Positions 23,003 through 37,818 of a stretch of DNA of 64,000 bases are shown in pieces. A program made the position numbers and the translations under genes. Position 1 is the first letter of the stretch. Each line of letters begins with the position of its first letter. The notes under the pieces were generated by a model. That model searched no databases. It saw nothing but the letters and a program-made list of their open reading frames with translations, and had not been told where the DNA came from. The DNA comes from Helopsaltes ochotensis (Eukaryota > Chordata > Aves > Passeriformes > Locustellidae), in the NCBI GenBank assembly GCA_013400155.1, contig VXBM01000547.1, forward strand, positions 336,093-400,092. The letters run 5' to 3'.

Positions 23003-25091
23003 CTTTCTCTGCATTTTTAAGAAACTGGCAGATTATTTGGCAGATCCAAATTTGAAGACAAAAAATTTCTCATCTACACATAAAGTTATTTGAATATTCA
23101 AACATACTATCTATTTAACATAAAAAGTTAAAAATACAGTGACAAAAAGAAATCTGAGCAATGTTACAAAGGAATAAGTTATTTTTTTCTCTTGTGACAA
23201 GAGAGATAAATATTGTAACTGAATATGAAATAGCAAACTCCATAATTAGAGTTCATCCATTTAAAATAAGTAGTTAATTTTGCACTCACTCTTATTGGTG
23301 GAGGCTTGTCTTTCATCATGTTATTCCATTATTTCTTCTGTCCCTTTTTGTGTAGGATCTATTCATTATTATCATGGAATACTGGCTTTTATGTAGAACT
23401 AATGTAATTATGAGGTTTTTTAATTTCTTCTAAATATTTGAACTTCTATGGATCAAGGTCTTGATTTATATTTCTTATGATATTTTTAAAATAAAATAAT
23501 AGTTTTGAAATGTAATTGACAGGTAGTTTTACATGTTTTCCCACTTCACTTTCAAAAACAAAGGAGGAAAGTTTTCTTCATGAATTTAATGAATAATTCA
23601 TTATCAAGAAAGCAGCTGAATATTCACAAGTCAAGCAGAACAGATTCTGAAATTTGGTATGGGTTCATTGCCTGCCAGATAGATTAAAGGCATGGAAAAA
23701 GAGGCCTTCTCTAGGAATTTCTTCAATCTAGGTAGGAACACTGCTCAATGTGATTCTGCCTAATATATTACTCCCCTGCTTCTCTTCCCATGTGCAGCTG
23801 TGATAGCCCTTGAAATGTTACCTGTGCCTTCTCTCAACTCTTCCTTCTTTATGGCAAGATCTTGCTCAGAGACAGAAACAACACCCCACTTAGAAACACG
23901 AGTAACCCATTGCAGTAGATTAGTTTCTCATTTAGTATTTATCTGCACAACAACTGGAGCAATGTCGTGTTATGAAGACCAATCCAAACTAGATCTAAAT
24001 ACCGTCTCAGCTACAAGTAGAATCTAACCTCAGAAAAACAGCTCTTACTGCAGGCTCGTTCACTTTTATTCTTGCTGACATCTATGCCAGTATTAGTTAG
24101 GTATCCATGCCTGAGATAAGTTACATACTTCTTTATTGCCAGGCAGTACTCTTGCGATATCTACGTTACTTCTGAAGTGGTACATGTCCAGATTAGCGTT
24201 AGCTAGCCAGTCGAGTCACTTTTGGGGATTTAACATGTACTACATGTTCTTTAAAACTTTATGAAACTCGTAAGACTATGACCATTATACCTTGTAAATT
24301 TTACTCACTCCTAAAAGAGTTGTTTGTAATCCTTTCACTGATGAAAATCAGTGGCCTTTAAAGCAATGGTCTGAGCTACCAGTTTGCTCATAGTCTGAGA
24401 TTTTTTTGCTCTGTCCGCCGCTAAATAACCACAATATTTCAAATAACTTTCAAGTATTCGAGAACAATCTATAATCTTCCAAATTACATCTACAATCTGA
24501 AAAAGGATTATTTGTAACTTGAATACTTACAGAATATCTATTTCTTTCTTTCCCTCCTTCATACTACATTTTGCACTAACAAAATAGTGTTTGGCTGGTA
24601 TTTTAGGTGTGATCAAACATAATTACTAAAGAAATACCTTCTTCACAGTTTTATGCCCTGACAATGAAAGAAATAATCATTACAAGGTCACATTTCCTTT
24701 CTTACTGTAGAAATAGAAGCTGTCACTGCTGCCAAAATAGTACGTCTTTTGAAATATTTACTGTATGGTGTAAAAATGAATTTATTCTCCTGTCTCTTTA
24801 TTATCCTTTATATGATTTGACTTGCTGTGTTAAACTAGAAGTTACTTGCAGTGAGAAAAAAACACTATGACCTTTTAATTTTGTTAGACAATATTTTTTA
24901 TTTTTCCCCTACTTTCTAAGAAAATAAAAAGTCATATTTTGTTAAAAAATAAGACCTGGTTCAGTAAATTTTTATTTTCACCTTGTTTCTCTTGTCTATG
25001 CATAAACAATCTTCATGATGCTTCAATGCTTCATCATGCTTATCTTCACAGCAGTTCTGTAAAAGATCATTGTTTCTGCTATACAAATGCA

Positions 25092-25418
25092 GAGAAAGAA
25101 AAGGTATCTGAGGGTGCTTGTCAAGAGCTATCTGGATATGGGCCAGCGGCGCCCAGGTGGCCCAAAGGCCAACTTCATCCTAGAGTGTTTCAGGAGTGGT
25201 GTGGCCAGCAGGACCAGGGCAGTGGTCACCATCCTGTCCTCAGCACTGGGGAGGCCAGACCTAACTCCTGTGTCCAGTTCTGGGCCCCTCACTTCAGAAA
25301 AGACACAGAGGGGATGGAACGAGTCCAGAGGAGGGGAATGGAGCTGGGGAAGGCTCTAGAAAACATGGCTTATGAAGAGCAGCTGAGGGAGCTGGGGTTG
25401 TTTAGTCTGGAGATGATT
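25092..25418 (+). mobile_element. CR1 LINE fragment, C-terminal RT region
   Basis: Plus strand. It contains GAGGGTGCTTGTC, ATGGGCCAGC, GCCCAGGTGGCCCAAAGGCC, then SGVASRTRAVVTILSSALGR in one frame and the PVSSSGP/VQFWAPHF stretch in the next, GMERVQRRG and LRELGLFSLE. The fragment is truncated on both sides, with no CR1 3' UTR. Loss of the 3' end means later deletion or interruption rather than simple 5' truncation. Confidence 0.9.
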
Positions 25419-28400
25419 GAAAATATATAAACCGTGAATATTTCTAATCATGGAAGATATTCCTAGAGAGAAAACGTGGAATCAGAAAGCAAATACCAGT
25501 ATTCTCACAAACCGTAAAAATATAGAGCCACACTGTCAACAAGTAGATACTAACATCAAATGAAGTTATGTGACAATTTGCATTAGCTAATACATAATAT
25601 TAGTTATCATATTATATATATAGATAATAAATATAATCTGCTGAACATAATACAATCTTTTATTATTTAAAATAATGAGTTTTCATTAATTTAACTGTAG
25701 TTTAGTTATCACTTTTGAAATTATTTTACAAAGGATATGAATTAATTCTGGAAGCATACTGTTTTTAAAGGAGTTTAAAATTTATTTAAAGATTAAATGT
25801 GTGTTGTCTATTAAAAAAACACTTTTATATATAAAAATATTTTTATTTTCAATGACTGCAGGATAACAGGTTTCCCTGGTTATGTATTCCAAGAAGATTT
25901 TCAGGGTCTTTTGGGGTTTATCTTATAGGACTGTTTCCATGTCATTTTACATTCCTCAACAAAAATTTGATTGTATGAAATTTGGAATTAAAAAAAAAAA
26001 AAAAAGGAATGGAGAAAATGTTCCAACTCAAATGTAAAATTGAACAGCATGTCTTGTTCAAAAGGCTCATACAAGTCTAACATCAATGCAAAATACCAAG
26101 TCAAAGTAGATTCAGTAATGGATTCATTCTGTAATACACAGAATGATATTTTGATGTGAAATAAATATAAAATAGTGTAAAGTAAAAGAAGCAAATTCTT
26201 CTTGCATTTTTCCTTCTTTCACAGGGCTGGAACAACTGGGAATACAACCACAGAGCTAAGAAAACTTTGAAAAACTGTTCTTAATAACACTTGAAGTTCA
26301 GCCTTGATGTTCCTACAAATTCTCCCTTTGAACAACAGCAACCCCGCCTTTCTGAAAACACAGAATATTCCACACTATATTACATATTCATTTATTTTAA
26401 AAACCCCACATAGAACCAAATGACAGTTTCTGATATACTGTTTGTTAGAGTTGTAAGATTCAGAATATCAACATTTTTACCTAGACTATTTCAGGCCTTA
26501 ATCCTGTTATGGATTTCCCCGTTTCTACTGATGTCAAATGAAGAATTCACAAGAATCTCCTAAATTCATGTTTGAGAGCCACTCAAATACCATGCTATGT
26601 AGAGGTATTGATATTCACATATATGGAAATGAAAGAAGTATTAAATTAAACAGATGAAAGAAAATAGAAAAAATAGGCCTCAACACAAAGAGCCTCATTT
26701 TTATCATTCTTGGCTCCTTAACATCTAAAAGTCAGTTCCCTGCCTCTAAGATTTGAATTCCTCATTTTGCATTGAAAAGAAAACTTAGGAACTTCAGGAA
26801 AGAATCCACACAATCTGTGACCTGTTTAGATTAATACAAACAAATAAGAAAACCTAGTGTGATAAAGTGTATCTATTTTTTACTTTCTAGAAAGTGAGAT
26901 TAGGAGCTAGAAGATTATTAGTATTTCAGTATCCAATTAATTCCCATGACTGTCTCCAAGGTGTGGTCCAGCAGGCTATTTCCTTCCACGCTGAATATGG
27001 ATTTCATTCTCAGGTAGCACGTCTGTCTTCACTTCGATTCACATATATATCCTGATCTTTCTACTGTGGTAAAATATTTCAGAATTTTTTGGGCATGGAG
27101 TGAAAGAAATTCATTACCATTAATGAGGTTATCTTAGTGTAAGAATGCAAGATTTGCCATGAGAGATTAGATTTCATTCTACCAATCCCATAACCCTTAT
27201 TGTCTCTCTAGATAGAATCAGGTGCTTCAGAGGAGTCATCCATTGTGCAAAATAACGTATTCAAGACATCTGAGTACAAAGACAAACAGATGCAGGTAGA
27301 AATATACTTTGATAGAGAAGAAAAAAAACAGGTGGTTGTGTAGGGGTTGATTCTATTTTAATTAAATTGATGAGATTTTTGCAAGACAGGAATATACTGA
27401 AACAAACATTCTGAGTTTAAGATATATTTGAGAGGAAATACAATTTTGTGAAGGTTAATTATAGCAAAATATAGTTATGAATATTGTATCCAAAGTAATT
27501 GTCATTGAAGAATGCTCTATTATCATCCAATGTAATTCTTAGGAAATAGAATTTTCAGGTCATTAATGCAAATAAGGAAAGAAAACTGAGAAAGGTATAG
27601 AAGAAAATTAAGAAAAAAAGAGAATGTTTAAAGACCTTTGAAGATGCCTCAAATATGCAGTAGAATTGAGTGTAGAAGTTGTATGAATCGTTTGACAACA
27701 AATATTCAGAAATGGAAATATGAAAATATGGAAATATAGAAAAAGTGTCTTTCAGCTGCAAAAACAGGATTTATTTCCTGAACAAAGCAGAAATATGCTC
27801 TGAAACCTGCAGAGTTGTGTTTGCTTCCCAGGGAACAGGTTAAACTAAATTCACTAAAAAAAGTTTTATTTCGTATTCCAAAAAGAAAATATTCAGCTTC
27901 ATGGCTCAGTTTCAACAGAAGAGATGATGGCTATTTGTACTTCTTGATGATTATGACCCAGATGTATCTGCTGGGACTATAGGAAAAGGTTAGGATTGGT
28001 GTCCTTAGTTCTGTCACATCAGTTTTCCATTCTTGGGAAAAGGTAAATATTCTGATCTCAAGAAAAGGAAGCATCACAAATATACCATACATATATATAT
28101 ATGTGTGTGTGTATTCTAAAAGAAGTAAGAAAGGATCTAAAGGATACTCTTGTTAAGCATACTTTGGAAAATATCAACAGAAAAGAACATAAATTATACA
28201 AAGTGGTACTCTCTCCATTCTCTTAAGAAAGAATTAAGGGAAGTATTTTTAGCTGAGTAAATGCCACCCTTTTCTCTTGTAAGGCCAAGAATTTACAATG
28301 GAGCTTCTATCCAGGCATTAAAAATGGCTTAGATTTTCCAGAATTGTCTGTAGGAATAAAAAATCAAATATTTCTCATTTCTGTTGTTTGGGTTTCTTGA

Positions 28401-31400
28401 AGTATTTCTTATTAAAATGTTTAAGTTACAATTAGGTATGCTTAATCCTAAAACCAAACTAGAAAAGATGCTTTATTAGTTAAATGGGTAAAAATGTGTT
28501 ATTTCTCGTGGGTCTATATAAGCAGTGAAAGATTTTGGATTTTTCACATTTGAAAGAAAATCTGATGGCTGTGAAACTTACCACTTCTGCCTTTTATAAC
28601 ATGTCTCTCAGTAGCCAGAATGATTTGCTCACCTGGTGGGAAAAATGCTTAGTCTAAAAAATCATTAGCCTATGAAAACACACAATGTTTATTTTGAGTT
28701 TAACATTGCTTATTGTATTCAACATTGACCACGAAAGGTCTTGGAAAATAATGAATCACCCTAGGCATGCCAACTCAGCTCCATATTTGGAAATCAAATG
28801 ATCAGGTATAACTTTCAGGATCTAGGACCACTAGAGACCACCAGAGGGGTCTACAGCTTTTTTCTGTATGTTTTCTGCACAATTTTGGTGGAGATATAAC
28901 CTTGTACATCTGTTTCTGTAATAAAGAATGCCTGCTTTTTAATGTGCTGGTCTCAAGGAATTTTGGACAGTTTTTCAGCAATATCTCAACAGTATCCTGT
29001 CTATTTACAATTTAAGTTATATCTTATTTTAATTTTGTGGTTTTGATTTACTCCTATTCTTGCTCTAATTCTGTGTTAATCTTTTTACTTTTTGCAAAAG
29101 AAAACATCAATAAAAAAGAAAAATAATTTACAAAGCTGAAAGGATTTGTGTTCACCTTTTGTGAAGTAAGAAGTGCAATAAAATGAAGATGATACAGGTG
29201 TTAAATCTGTGGTTTCTTCTGGACCTGTTCTGCTAGACAAAATTCAGTATCAGACTTCCACTGTGCAAGGTTTTTTCTATTAAATGTACATTTTGACATT
29301 CACCTCACCTTAAAAAAAAAAAAATCATACATTACATTATATTAAGAAGCAAATCCCTAGGTTTTCCCTTTGAAATGCTTGCTCCTTTTCAACAGAATAA
29401 GAGAACAAATGCAACAATACTTTAAATACTGTTTTCTTACAAAGATCATCTACAGTTTAGTTTTTAAGTCAGCGTTATCTTTTTAGGAAGAATTTTTCAC
29501 TGTAGTTCAGGCTTCCATGTTACACAGACACAGGGTCAAACAGAAATCAAACTTTACGAGTGGAAAGAATTAGAGACCATTTCTAATTCTTGTCTGAACA
29601 CAAGTCACCTTAATTAGAGTGTTGAAATTTTTCTATTCATGAAATGCTTTTTCTTCCCTGACAAAATGCTGATTTGTCAAAATCTGCTCTAAGATTTTAA
29701 TTTCTTCTGAGGAGCTGGAGTCCAGAGACACGTGCTTACAATAGGGTTAGACAACAATAACAAAAATTATGACTCGTCCTTTTTTGGGGTTTGTGCAGTG
29801 AAAGATTTTTTGTAAATAAATAAATTTAAAAAAAGCAACTAAGAATTGTCTGAACCTAAAGTTTTGCAAACAAAAACTAATCATTCAGGGATGTTCAAAA
29901 CAAGAAATATTATCTCAGTTAAAACACACAAACAAACAAAACAAACAAAAACAACCCTCTGTTTTGTTTCTTTTATGAAGAGTAGAATATCTCATAAATA
30001 CAAGAACTCAAAAATTAAACCTGAACTTGAAGGATAGTCTGTGTCTTTGATCCAGAGTAGAATAGACTGCTGTCACTTCATTGCATATTTATTAGAACTA
30101 TTAAAATTCATGAACTTAAGATGCCCTGATATCATCGATGAAAGTGTTGAACCAATGAAAGGATGATAACAACTAATTAAATCCATGCAGTAAAAATCTA
30201 TCCAGGGTTCCCAAAAAGGTGGTCCTACATGTCTAGTGATGCTATGGAAAGAGAATGTTTTATATTGTTCTTAGAGAAGGAAGAAGTAACATTCTGTTCT
30301 CATTTTTAATTTCAGTGGATATCCTTTCAAATACTTTCATCTTGCTTCAACTATTTTTTTTTTGAGCAAGTAAAGAAGACAAGGAACAAAGAATTAAATA
30401 CACTATAGATGTCTTCCATAGCCTCAAATCATCCTTACAGCATGGTGCAAAGAAGTTTATCAAAATTTCCCACTTTTTAAGAATTATAAATTTTGGTTGA
30501 TCTTTTAGCTCAATCCTTTGAAAGAGAAACACTGCTTTAAAGTAACAGAAGTTTTTTTGTCACATGCTAGACAGAGTGCCCAGGAAAGAAACAAAGAGAA
30601 AGACATATAGAGGCCTTTAATAATCTGACCCTGATGTATGAAGGCAGATTAAATTCTCTTTTTTAATACAGCTCTTTAAAATCTATATTCTTTGCTTTAT
30701 AGGGCTCACTGAAAATTTTGCACGTTGTCTACTTACAAAACCTTTAATTCGTTATCCATTAATAATGAATAAGATAGTCAATTACTTTTTTCATTTGCAA
30801 TCTACTTGATTATACATTATACATGAAAAGATGATTCATTTAATATTTTAGCCCTGTTCTTGACTTATCTAGAAGAGTCACATAAAAAGGCGTTTCATGA
30901 TCAGTGGTGTCTTATAACCTGGGGTCTGTTAAAGATTTCCTTAAAAATGTACAGCGATAAAATAGATAATTACAGAAACAATTCTCATTTATTATTTTTT
31001 AGAGTTACATGTTTTACACAGGCCATAAAGGTAACTGTTTTACTTGTCTTGATTATTTTCCTTGTAATTGGATCCTCTGAGAAATTGCGAAATTGTCCAG
31101 GTGACTAACCTCAAAGGACTCATTACTATAAACCGTCAGTAAAACCCCAAACAAATAAGAGCTGGGAATACAATTGCTTGAAATGGAGTTTCTGGTATAT
31201 TTTTAGGGACATTTATTTGCTGTTACCAGTCTCTCATTACTGTAATCTTTAATTTTTAAGACATTTCCTTTTAGCAGATTTTAATCTTTAACAATAGAAA
31301 TATGTGTATGTCGTTTTGCGTATTCTGTAGAGCAGATAATACAATAACATAATAAACATATCTCTGAAAATATTATATAATTACATTTTATAATCTTGGT

Positions 31401-32604
31401 ATCATTAATAGGTGTAACAGTCCTTTTCCTACAAAAAGACAAAGGGGTTTATAATTATTATTTTGTTACCCTCTTTTGTGCATTTCTCTTTTTTTTTTCT
31501 GAGAGCTTCCTCATTGCAGAAAGATCCTCCTTTCTTTATCATGCAGAGCTTGTCTTTCTGCAGAAAGGAACAGATCCATGCCCGAAAAACTGTGCTGTTA
31601 TTTGTGGGCACAGATTGCCCCTGCAGTTGAGGCTCAGCATGAAAGACTGCAGCAATCTCTGCTCAGCAGGGAGTGGGAGTGAGCCAGGGGCTGAATGTTT
31701 CCTTTCAGGTAGGAATTGGACTTCATCTAGCAAGATGTGGGAGACTGAGACTATCTGACAGGGCAAGGAATAGAGGACTTTGTACAGGTCAGTAGGTTCT
31801 AGGCATAATACACTGTGTCTCACCTTCATCTCAGAAAGTGTCATATCAGATCTGAAGGTGGTAAATAAATACACGTTACAATGAGACACTTAGGAACATG
31901 AAAGTCTTTTTTCTACTACAAGACCAAACTTTTGAGCTCTGAAATCAGAAGTTCTGACTTCAGTTCAGGCCCAGGACCCTACTTTGTAACAGGGATTCTG
32001 AATTTCATGTACAACATAAAAGGCTATTTTGAAGGACAGTCTGCAAATCATGACAACTGCAGTATAAGAAACAGAAATTGAACCCAGTTTTTCAAATGAA
32101 AACTAAACACTCAAGGATGGAGACATTCTAGCTTTGGAGACCAAAGTCTAGGTCTTCTGATGAACCAGAGACTCATCTGATACCTTGTAATGTCTCTAAA
32201 ACTCTTAGACTCTTCAGTAGTGCTTTTAGTGTTCTGGAATGCTCTCCAGACTCCTCTCCTTGAGGATGCAAACTTTTGCTAACAAGCAAAAACAGTTTTC
32301 AAAAAACAGCTTTCAAAAGTGTCTCATAAAAAGCATTGTTCTGGTATCAATACTAAATAAGCTCAAAAAATTCTGGGAACCAAAGCTGACAGGTCACAAC
32401 ACAGAAGTTCAGTTTTAAGCAAATTCCGAAGGTTTCTAGATGAACTATCTGTTATATTCGCAAACTTTACTATCTTCTGTAATTTTCTTTCAAAATTTGG
32501 GAGACAAGTAATCTCTTCAATCTGGAATGGAATAAATATTCCCCTTGAAAATTTTTAATTCCAACCAAATGGAAATTTTAATTTTTAACCTTTTTCTCTT
32601 TCCC
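25419..32604. other. Gene-free AT-rich DNA
   Basis: About 7 kb with no gene and no recognised mobile element. Minor items are an A-run at 25989-26005, a TA/TG dinucleotide tract at 28089-28113, and an A-run near 29311-29323. Open frames such as 31396-31758 plus and 31539-31889 minus overlap on opposite strands and have no domain. This part may hold old decayed repeats that cannot be recognised by eye. Confidence 0.55.
28089..28113 (+). repeat. (AT)n(GT)n dinucleotide microsatellite
   Basis: About seven AT units run directly into five or six GT units. A short compound microsatellite. Confidence 0.9.
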
Positions 32605-32630
32605 TTTTTTTTTTTTTTTTTTTTTTTTTN

Positions 32631-32673
<43 letters not shown>
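32605..32673. repeat. Poly-T tract with one N
   Basis: 68 T residues and one N (32630), flanked by CTTTCCC and GGTACTG. The length is probably only approximate. If it were the poly-A tail of a minus-strand retrocopy, the copy should lie to the right, but no gene-like sequence is seen there. Confidence 0.95.
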
Positions 32674-32674
<1 letters not shown>

Positions 32675-35600
32675 GTACTGACACACAGTTTAGATATCTA
32701 TAAATTGAAATGTTTTATTCTTTAAGTTTCATGAAAAATTAAAGCATAATAATGTTATTCTGCACTGAGGATAGATAAAGTAGTGATAAATTCTGGCTTT
32801 TGGCTTTTAGTATAGAACTAATTTACTTGAGCTATACTCACTTCAACCCTCCCAAAATATTAAGGAATCAGTTATTGTCTGTCTCAATTCAAACACACCT
32901 TCTTTTTTAAGCTTTTTAATAGAACAAAAAAAATCGAAAATTCACTAATTTAAATTATGCAATAAATATTCAAAAGGTAATTTACAGGTCAGTTTAAAAT
33001 CCTTTATTATGCTGTCATCCTTGTTGCTGTTCTCCCTAGCGAGTCACTGTACCATGCCTCCATGCTGTAGATAGGGCAAACTCTAAATCCAGTCATGCCC
33101 TTTTCTTCAGTTTTAATATGCTGCTAAATATTTAAATACTTGTCTTCAAAAATATTCTAATTACTTTACACTTTACAATAGGAAATTAAACCATTTACAA
33201 AGGACATGCTATTAATTTCCATAGTTTATTCTTAAAGGGAACATTGTTCCCTGCTCAGAATAGCTTTGTTATTTCCTTCTTAGCAACCATGTACCCCTGT
33301 CAGGATAAGTCTTCTTTCTTTTTTCTTCTTTTCCTTAGGTCCCCTTTAGACATAGTGTTTAAGAAGGACAAAGACAACTTTTTAAAATTCTGTTTATGTT
33401 CTTGGGAAATGTCACTTGTTTGGCAGGAATCCTAAACAGTAGCACAGCTTGATCTCCCTGCACAGCCCTACACACAGCCAGATCTGACATCAGGAAGCTT
33501 TTTCCATGACAGGCATAAATTAAGCTGAAACTTAGTTGCAGAATAATGGATAATGTTTTCTAGAATGGACAGTCTGCATGTTCTTACATCTTTTAGTGGG
33601 TCAGTTCCCTCTTCTAACTTCACCTTAAAAGAGATTAAATATATATATATATGTAAAGTTTTGTGTGGTTTAGGGGGTTTATCAGTGGTTTGGTTTGTTG
33701 GTTGGTTGGTTGGTTGTGGTTTTTTGGTGGGTTTTTTGTTTATTTGTTTGTTTGTTTTTATGTTTTTGATTTTGTGGGAGGATAAGGGGTTTACTTTGTT
33801 TAGGTTTGGGTTTGAATGCTTTCCATATATTTCTTTTCGGGGAGGGTAGACGGGAGAGGTGTTTTGTATTTCCCTTGAGGAATTGCTATGAAACTATTTA
33901 TTCAAAGCTGTGAATTGCTTTGTTGCAAGTGACCAGACTAATTTTGGCAGTGCTTTGTGCACAGAAATTTTTAGAAACTTTACTGAAAAGTTTTAGAAAG
34001 TTCACAGCAAAAAGGTGAAGATGCCATCTGCTCATGTATATGTGAGCAAGGTTATATTCAAAGGAGACCTTTTTCCTTTTCTTCCCCTCCCATGTTGATA
34101 GAAAACATTAATTACTGCTTTGTCAAACAGAAAGCTGAATCTGCTAAGAAGTAGGATTGAGAAAGGTATTTAAATAACAGAAATACTGGCTGGCCAATAT
34201 CAACATTCCTTGTGACATAATCATTAATTGTTCAGTTGTAAAGAAGTCCACAGCTTTGTGGTAAAAGGCCAAATGAGCAAAGTCAGCGAGGCTGTCATTC
34301 ACTTTTCACTAAGCCTTGCTCCCCACAGCATGTGGCCTTGCTGCTGTAATCCTTGGGAGTGGGCAGGAGGAGGGACAGTAGAAACAACACAAATGCACCC
34401 ACTTTGCAGTAGATTATTATTCGCAGAAATCTGATGTCACACACATATAGACACACAGATATAGACAGGGTTGTATCTGGATCTAAGCTGGGAAGATGCT
34501 TCGGGACAGTTGTCAGTTCAACAGGGACTTTGAGGGGTCTCTGTACCATACTCTGTATGCAGGCAAAACGTGCAGAATAGACCAATATTGTGCTCTTTGG
34601 GGACAGACACAATTGAGGAACTGATTTGATTCCTCCAGGGAAATATCCATTGTCTTGTAATGCCTTTCATTCTCCTTACATATATAACACCACTATAGAT
34701 GTTTAAGAAGCCACTCGTTTAATTTAGTAAATAAGTGATTCTGTGTTTATGCTTTTTTCTTCATCTTATCTGAGTATGATGATGAATAAAAAGCAAAACT
34801 TTAACTTTCTTTTTTATTATTATTTTTTTTTAACTATGAACACATTTTAGCAAGAATGCAAAAAAAACAGGTTTAGGAGAAAAAATTGCCTTAGGGGTCT
34901 TTTTTCACTTTCTCTGATGTCTTTTTAAAAAGAGTCAATAAGCGCTGGGAAACCAGACTTTAAATTACATCTTTTAACTATTTTGCTTTCCAGCCTAAGG
35001 CATCTTAGAACTAAAAAGTCCTTGACTTTTTCTGATTTTTTTAAAATGAAAACGTGATCTCAGATGTTTTGAACATACTACAGAGTTATTATTCCTAAAA
35101 CATGATGCCTTTAGTTTTACAAACTAATGGACATTAGTATATTAAGTATACTAAGGAATGAGATGCTCAGTTGATGCTGATGGATAAGTCTTATCATAGG
35201 ACAATATTAACTGATAATGCCATCAAACTTTTTAAAGCTTGTTGTTCTATCAGTAAACTAACTCAAAATGATGACCCTGTAATTTTCTTAATTAGAGGAC
35301 ATTACAGATACAAATATTATGTAGATCCCAAACACAAGGGGAATTTTTGTCTAGTAGCTACACATAGGTGTCTTATAAGTTTTTCTGAGACAAAGCCAAT
35401 GAATGAAGTGACTTGGAAACACTGCACTCGATGTCTACCCCTTCTGAACAAACAGTATTAAAAAGTTAGGATGAACAATACTGGTAATCAGATAATTCTA
35501 TTTTGTATAATTTTACTCACAGTATAAGGCTCTTTGCAGCTTTGATACGTATTTAGGTTTTCAATAAATTAGTAGGCTGCTTTAAACTTCTTAAGTTATT

Positions 35601-37818
35601 ATTTTAACTGGGTATTTAACTTATATTTGATGATAAGCATGTTATTTTATAGAAGCTAAATAATTATTTGAAAGACTTCTTCAAAACAAATGAATCATTA
35701 AAAAAATTGGCAGGTAGAGAAAACAAAGAAGTAAAGAGAAAAGGTAGGAAATTTTGGTCCAGCAGTTTTTATTTTAATTTTTGTGCCTAAAAGACTGAAG
35801 TTTCTCTCATGATCACATGTGTCATTATTACTTTTTCAAATTAGACCATTGGAAATTAAGTGCTGAATTCATACCTACAACTCAGTGTTCAGCAATACTA
35901 AGCAGTCTAGGGTTTGAAGTAAATGAATTCTTTTTGAAACTGAGACTTTAGAGGCCATAGTTTACTTAGTAGTCTGTAGGAATATAATACAAGTAGGAAC
36001 TTGATCTAGCAGGCAAACCTAGATGAAATGTCTATAGCTTAGCAGAACAATTATTTTAGCTAATATTTTAGTTTATAAGCCCTGTGTAATATTAATTATA
36101 TGTAAAATTAATATAATATATAATATAATCCTGTATATATATATGTTCATAAACACAGGTAGGATAGACTGGTTTTTTACTTTGTAGGAACAGTAACATC
36201 ATAATATATTGTCCACAGAGTAAAAAAGAAAATTAAAAAATCCAAACAACTCCCTCTACCAAAACCCTTTCAGAAGAGTGGGGAATAGGTGGTCACTAAT
36301 GAATTTCTCACTTTTTGAGTAAAATAAGGTTATTACCTGGGCAAGGACTAAGCTGTCACAGCTGTGCTCTGTGCATCCTTCAGTGAATCTGAGCAGTGCC
36401 CAGAACTAGCTGTGGTCAGCATTTGGCCATTACTATCTAGGATAGTACTTACAGAAAAGGAAATACAAAATGAAAACCCGCGTGTTCTGGAGACATCCAA
36501 AGCAAATAGGCCTGAAGTACACTTAGACAGGTTTTAAAGCCAGTGTACCTCATAAAAATAGTGAGTTGGACGGTATTGTAGAACGTGAAGTCAGCAGACA
36601 TAACTTTCACACTTCCAGAAATCCCAAGAGAGTATTTGAAAATGCTGTCTCTCTAAAGTAGATTCCAATTCTTTCTGCACTTAGTGGGAAGGATGGCACC
36701 TTACTTTGAAATATAGAAGATCACTGGAAAGCAGGAGTCATAATATTACTGGAAAGAATGCAAAATTAGACAGAAAATATTGAACAAAGACTTCCTGGAA
36801 AAGAAGCAGTTTTGTGAAAAAATAATGAAAAAAAAAAAAGAAAAATCCAGAACAAGAAAACCCTCATCTCTTTACATAATGGTTCATGTAGAATAGAAAA
36901 ATTACAAAAGAGAGAGCATAAAGATGGACAATAACAGTGTGTTTAGAAATTCACAGGTGATCTAAGTTTCTGCTTTGTCCAGTTCAGACCTGTTTATTGA
37001 CTTGTCACACCTCTGGTGGAAGTCACTAAGATAAAGTGCTGGAGGTTAATTTTTCCTGTCTTTCACTCTCACCTGTCCATTAGAGTTCTTATTAATATAC
37101 ATGCATGAAACATAACACAAATCAAATTTGTTTGTTTGTTTGTTTTCTGGACTAGTACAGATTTCAAAACCTGAAAGTTTGTGAAATGCACTTCTTGGTT
37201 TTCAGCACATACTACTTAGAAAAAAAAAAAAGCTTAACTTTTCAGCTAAATAATTTGTAAAGAGAAATAATTTATTTTGCTGTTGGATTTCAAATATCTA
37301 GGAAACCAAAAGAAGAATATATGCTAATCTTTTTTTTCTTCAGGGAATCTCCTGTCATCTTCAAGTCACACTTCCTCATATATTTGTCTATACTTCTTCC
37401 TATGAATTAATTTTCCTTTCTTGGAACAGTTCTAAAAGAATGTATGAAGAATCCTTCAAATCTAGTCACTGCAAAACCTATTCAATAATTAAATTGAAGA
37501 CAGAATTTAATTTTTTAAAAAATGCTCTCAGGATTAAAAAAAATCTATAAATAAGGTGGATGGAATACGACTGGGTTTCCCTCTGACACCATTTTTTTAA
37601 CAAAACCAGTGAGGCAGCTTCTTCTGAATATCTAATGTGTTTGAGCATTAGAGTCTTCACAGACAACCTGAAAATACAGTACATGGAGCAAAAGAAACAA
37701 AGAAGCGATGCCTGAATAAAGATAGAGCATCCCATTCAAATTAGGTAGAATACAATGGCAGAGCTTGCTTTTAAACTTGTACTTACAGGTAAAGGTGTCA
37801 GTTTTCCTTTTTACGCAC
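32674..37818. other. Gene-free AT-rich DNA
   Basis: No gene or recognised mobile element. A short AT tract at about 33638-33653 is followed by a GGTT/TTGG patch (about 33690-33720) and a TTTG-rich patch to about 33768. A small 8-bp stem lies at 35134-35154. Open frames (34295-34612 minus, 35171-35461 plus and others) lack domains. Confidence 0.55.
33690..33768 (+). repeat. GGTT/TTTG simple-repeat patch
   Basis: Tandem GGTT units (33697-33716) pass into G- and T-only sequence and then TTTG units. On the other strand this is an A/C-only tract. Low complexity, no gene. Confidence 0.85.

Larger units (their letters stand above)
22546..25091. other. Gene-free DNA with a hairpin pair and a CpG-bearing patch
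   Basis: No gene. Two 11-bp hairpins lie at 22920-22948 and 22975-23002. The part from about 24050 to 24430 has more CG dinucleotides and is less monotonous than its surroundings, but no domain or repeat family is recognised. Confidence 0.55.
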
